A stretch of 32,334 nt of DNA from Planctomycetota bacterium. GTDB taxonomy: Bacteria; Planctomycetota; Phycisphaerae; UBA1845. The notes under the pieces are model-generated. The model saw only the letters and a list, made by a program, of their open reading frames with translations, was not told the origin of the DNA and searched no databases. The DNA is taken from positions 1 to 32,334 of the forward strand of contig JAJRWX010000042.1 of the NCBI GenBank assembly GCA_024276605.1, in the 5' to 3' direction. This document shows positions 27,724 through 32,334 of this stretch, in pieces (the stretch's first letter is position 1; each line of letters begins with the position of its first letter). Position numbers and translations under genes: made by a program.

Positions 27724-28438
27724 CGGATTCCTCCGACATGCTCTCGCCCTCCCTTATTTCCTCATCCTCCCCAGAGGAGAGGTTTCGGAACTCAACGAGG
27801 CTCTTGCGGTAGGCTAGTCGATCCTGCTGATAAAGCGCCCGGCTTGCGCTAATCAGCACTTCTTCGATCTCGATGTCAGGGTACTTTTCGTCAAGATGCT
27901 CGTCGAAGTTGGAATGTGTTCCGAACCTCAGGTGATTGACGGGATCGCGGCCAAGTTGCTCTTGGTGCAAACGGAACATGAGTCCGACAGCCGCATCGAC
28001 TGCGGTTGCAGTAAGTATCGCGTATTCGACAGAGAGCACACTCTCCAGTGCATCTCGGCCATGTGGCCCGACACCTTGGCTGTTGCGCAAGGCTACGACT
28101 CCATCAACCAGTGAGTTCATGCCCCTCAAAACGCCAGCAACACCGCGCTCCGCTTCCTTGTCATCAGGATTCAGAGCGGTCAATTCCAATGACTGGACGG
28201 CCTGAGACATGAGCCAATTCGGCTTGGGGTTCGGGGGGACTTCAGTGCCGCGATCCGCCAGAATCGTGACACAAACAGTCTCCAGCAAGCCTCGGCAGTG
28301 CGCAAAAGCGATACCGGGTTCATCCCGGATCGTCTTTTCGATGACCTCGACCGCAGGTCGCAGTGACGTTGAACTTGGATAAAGTTCAAAGAGCTGGCGA
28401 CAGCTATGGAGTTCGAAGGGCTGGTCAGGATTTACCAC
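27716..28438 (-). CDS. Abi_C-like protein embedded in the hsd operon
   Basis: The product is about 241 residues. Its C-terminal half has VDGVVALRNSQG, PHGRD and LSVEYAILTATAVDAAVGLM. This fits the Abi_C domain (abortive-infection-like, often with LRNxxGxxHGR), which I recognise by pattern only. The N-terminal half is helical (AVEVIEKTIRDEPGIAFAHC). A GTG at 28436-28438 is chosen because AGGGAGGG precedes it by a few bases; an upstream GTG (28469-28471) gives 11 more residues. It overlaps hsdS by 14 bases and hsdR by 8, so it is translationally coupled to both and not a chance neighbour. It may act as an accessory toxin or a modulator of restriction; which one the sequence does not show. Confidence 0.72.
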
Positions 28439-29739
28439 TAGACCCTCCCTCGATCTGTACTCGCACCTCACCTGAAAGCAGCTTTGGCAGCAGCAGGTCG
28501 CGCATTACCATGAGCTTCCGTGATTCAACCATCACTTGGGCGTGCAGATCGTAAATCGCACCTATTGATGCGTCTGCTGCTCGGAGGACATCGGCAGGTG
28601 GCACGACAACCTTCGTCTCTTCCAGGTGACCGCGCTTGATGTGACCCATCGTGGTCGCCTTGCTGGCCGCAATCGCGCGGAACCACGGCAGATGCTGCCG
28701 AACCCAGAGAAGGCAGTACCAACTCGGATAACGGGTCGATGTAACCTTGAACAGGTGTTGGTTGAGAGCGCCTTTGCCGCCGAACCAGAGCTCGGCTTCA
28801 AGCGTGCCGGACCACGAGAATAACAAGTTGCGGTCTTCGATCACATACTGCTCCGGCACATCGCTGTTCGCCCAGTCAGCGCCCTCCGTTGAGCCTTTGC
28901 GGAGTTGGGCGATCTTGATCACACGCAAGTCTTCGCCATCACCTCGCGGCGGGTACTTTTGCAGCGCTAATCCGTTGAGGAACGTAGCGATGCTGGCGAG
29001 CGGCTTCACATCCCAGCCCTCCGGGATGGGGCCGATTTCGGAGTTGGTGAAACGCGTGGGGAGGGCATCGAAGACCTCCTGGGGCATGGAGGGGAAGGAG
29101 GATGCACCGGCTTGCTTGGCCTTGACGGGCTCGAAGTACACGAACCACGCCCGGAAGATCGCCCGCGCCAACCGCTCCAACGCCTCAGCCGTGCGCCGGT
29201 TCTGCTCGATCTTATCGTCGAGTGAAGCGAGAACGGCAGCGACGGCGCGCTGCTCATCAACTGGCGGCATTGTAACTGAAAACTGGCGTTGGGCTGTCAA
29301 GCTGACGTAGTCCGCCATGTCAGTTTCGCCCTTCCGTGCCGACCATTGAACCTTGAAAGCGTGGGATTGCATGAAGTAGTAGAGGAAGCGGCGGTCAAGC
29401 CGCGCCTGGTCAAGTGTCCGCCAGAACGTTGTTTGCGGGGAACAGACGAACGGTGGGGCATCGAGGGGAACAAATGCCAGTTTTCCGACCGTTCCCTTGT
29501 GCGAGAAGATCACGTCGCCTCCCTGTCCGATTCCCTTGCGGATCCGATCGAACGCAGCGTCGTTTATTTTTTGGGCCGACTCGAAGAGGACACGGCCCGT
29601 ATCCATGTTCGCTGCACGGATGAAGGCCCAAGGACCGTTCCCGAATTCGTCGCGACGTGGCCGGTACTCGCCGTGATTTCCATCTTCGACGAGAAGAACT
29701 CCAGCTTTTTGTAAGTCAGCGACAGATTGCTGTGGCCAA

Positions 29740-29750
<11 letters not shown>
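28425..29750 (-). CDS. hsdS: Type I restriction specificity subunit HsdS
   Basis: About 441 residues with two target-recognition domains. The first spans about residues 1-150 ([18 protein letters not shown], then [17 protein letters not shown]). A central conserved helical linker follows, with [20 protein letters not shown]. The second begins at [19 protein letters not shown], with a final [20 protein letters not shown] spacer. Each domain reads half of the bipartite DNA target, which cannot be deduced here. The ATG at 29748-29750 (MPIDWPQQ) has AGGAG eight bases upstream; 15 more residues are open before it. It overlaps hsdM by 11 bases. Confidence 0.94.
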
Positions 29751-31437
<1,687 letters not shown>

Positions 31438-31455
31438 GTTCGGGTTGCTCCGGTT

Positions 31456-31548
31456 TCACTTGGCGTCCTTTCTCAGCCACGCTTCCACGGCCTCGCGGTG
31501 GAGCCGCCAGCGCTGGCCCACCTTGTCGGCAGGTGTCGGCTTCGTTCA
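31456..31548 (-). pseudogene. Excisionase-like (HTH_17) C-terminal remnant
   Basis: A 30-codon frame reads PADKVGQRWRLHREAVEAWL and ends RKDAK. This is the end of an AlpA/Xis-type domain ('kvG.rWR..r.avd.WL'). An in-frame stop lies immediately before it, and the upstream coding-like sequence (ELLPELERRVRMGLNEAD) continues in another frame, so the gene is broken. It lies 18 bases upstream of hsdM. Confidence 0.65.
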
Positions 31549-31683
31549 GCCCCATGCGGACCCTCCGTTCCAACTCGGGCAGTAGCTCCACGTCAGGCAC
31601 CTGGTTACGCCATTGTACGTGTTCGCGAGGTAGCGTACAGGGCCGGACCGCCAGTTCTGGCTCAGGCTAGGCGATCTGGGGTA

Positions 31684-31800
31684 TCAGTAGTTGGCGAAGA
31701 AGGAGGCGGGTTTCTCGGGGTTGTAGCCGCGGCGGTCGTAGAGCTTGGTTATCATTTGCGTCAGTGGATCAGCGCCAAGATGTGATTCAAGTGATTGCTC
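31684..31800 (-). pseudogene. Tyrosine-recombinase C-terminal remnant
   Basis: A 38-codon frame bounded by stops reads DPLTQMITKLYDRRGYNPEK, then PASFFANY. This is the end of a phage-type integrase, where the tyrosine nucleophile sits in the T-x-LYDRR motif. The rest of the domain is gone. It differs from the intact integrase at 17641-19080, so it records a separate mobile element. Confidence 0.7.
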
Positions 31801-31980
31801 TTATCGCAAAGGGCCAGGAGCGGGAAGCTCGCGACAATCGGCTCCATTCACACCCGAGGCGTGTGGCAAAAGTTTCGATGGTCTCTGTCGCTGGCTTCCT
31901 AAGCATTCGGTGGGGGCACGGCCCAATGCTGTTGACTTAAGCCACGTTCATTCTATCCGCCCTTCCTTTGATCCAGTTGT
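31801..31980. other. Spacer between integrase remnant and IS4-like remnant
   Basis: No supported gene. It may hold one end of the insertion sequence, but I could not define a terminal inverted repeat. Confidence 0.35.
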
Positions 31981-32334
31981 TTATTTTCCGCTTGGAGACC
32001 CGCGGTGCTGACGGTTGTGGATTCCTAAGGTAGCAGCGTCCAGTAGATCGGTGAGATAGACGGCCATCTCACCGTTGGGGAGGATGACGCGAACCACGCG
32101 AACGGTCAGGGAGGCGAGTTCCCGGCGCGCTGCGGGAGGTTGTTTGGACCGGTATGTATCTGATGGCGCGATCTCGATGATGCCATCATCAGCCCCGGAA
32201 GCCAAGAAGCTCACGACGGCGGGGAAGGTACTACTGGCAGGACACCTGAAAAGAAAATGACCGGCATAGTTCTCCATCAGGTATAGGATGAGTTCATAAC
32301 TCGGGTAGCCACGGTCGAAGAGCACCATGCCACA
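31981..32334 (-). pseudogene. Partial IS4-family transposase (truncated, runs off window)
   Basis: The frame is open to the window edge and reads MVLFDRGYPSYELILYLMEN, then HFLFRCP, FLASGADDGIIEI, LTVRVVRVILPNG and VYLTDLLD. DRGYPSY and the downstream strands match the catalytic core of IS4-type DDE transposases (second Asp in FDRGY). After TDLLD the likeness stops abruptly and the frame ends some 19 residues later, well before the glutamate region (Y-x-R-W-x-I-E), so the copy is truncated. The N-terminal part lies beyond the window. Confidence 0.72.

Noticed and set aside
31438-32334. Right attachment site of the island near the window end
   Set aside because: I looked for a copy of the tRNA-Gly 3' half and found none; the island appears to continue.

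Overview
The window looks like a bacterial chromosome segment, most likely from the Planctomycetota and perhaps Phycisphaerae-like. This placement is inferred from gene style, not from a marker gene. The hints are a very large secreted protein combining PQQ-type beta-propeller blades with a TPR-like middle, an OPT-family peptide transporter, a DUF5681-like island protein, weak or absent Shine-Dalgarno sites on many genes, and GTG or TTG starts. No rRNA gene or CRISPR array is visible.

Left part (1-17.6 kb), chromosomal core with repeat-rich spacers. It opens with about 1.2 kb of degenerate spacer. This holds a parDE-type toxin-antitoxin operon with a frameshifted toxin, bracketed by two ~88-bp direct repeats. 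Next come a multispanning GT-C-like membrane protein, a METTL-type methyltransferase, and an OPT transporter with a ~227-residue acidic disordered tail. A 470-bp spacer built almost wholly of hairpin repeats follows, then a POT/PTR peptide transporter, mutM (DNA repair) and a leftward run of housekeeping genes: rsmA, NifS/IscS-type cysteine desulfurase, mtnP and the giant PQQ/TPR protein. Two unrelated peptide importers (OPT and POT) lie within 5 kb, suggesting a peptide-consuming lifestyle.

Right part (17.6 kb to the end), a genomic island in tRNA-Gly(GCC). The tyrosine integrase gene ends inside the tRNA: its last codons are the complement of the tRNA 3' half, the usual layout of a tRNA-targeted island. 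Behind it are an Xre repressor with a palindromic operator over its own promoter, a winged-helix protein, an AlpA/Xis-like factor, a cluster of TTGACA-like motifs and a large unrecognised protein with a C-terminal helix-turn-helix. A divergent pair of small genes (DUF5681-like and a partner) follows. The second half carries a defence cargo: a tightly overlapped type I restriction-modification operon hsdM-hsdS-X-hsdR. X resembles the Abi_C abortive-infection domain and sits between specificity and restriction genes. A decayed OLD-family ATPase start, a covarying double-hairpin repeat, relics of an excisionase-like HTH and of a second integrase, and a truncated IS4-type transposase at the right edge show repeated insertion and loss.

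The right end of the island (second copy of the tRNA 3' end) was not found in the window, so the island runs past position 32334. The most interesting items are the Abi_C-like gene embedded in the hsd operon, the hairpin repeats with compensatory stem changes, and the island control region.
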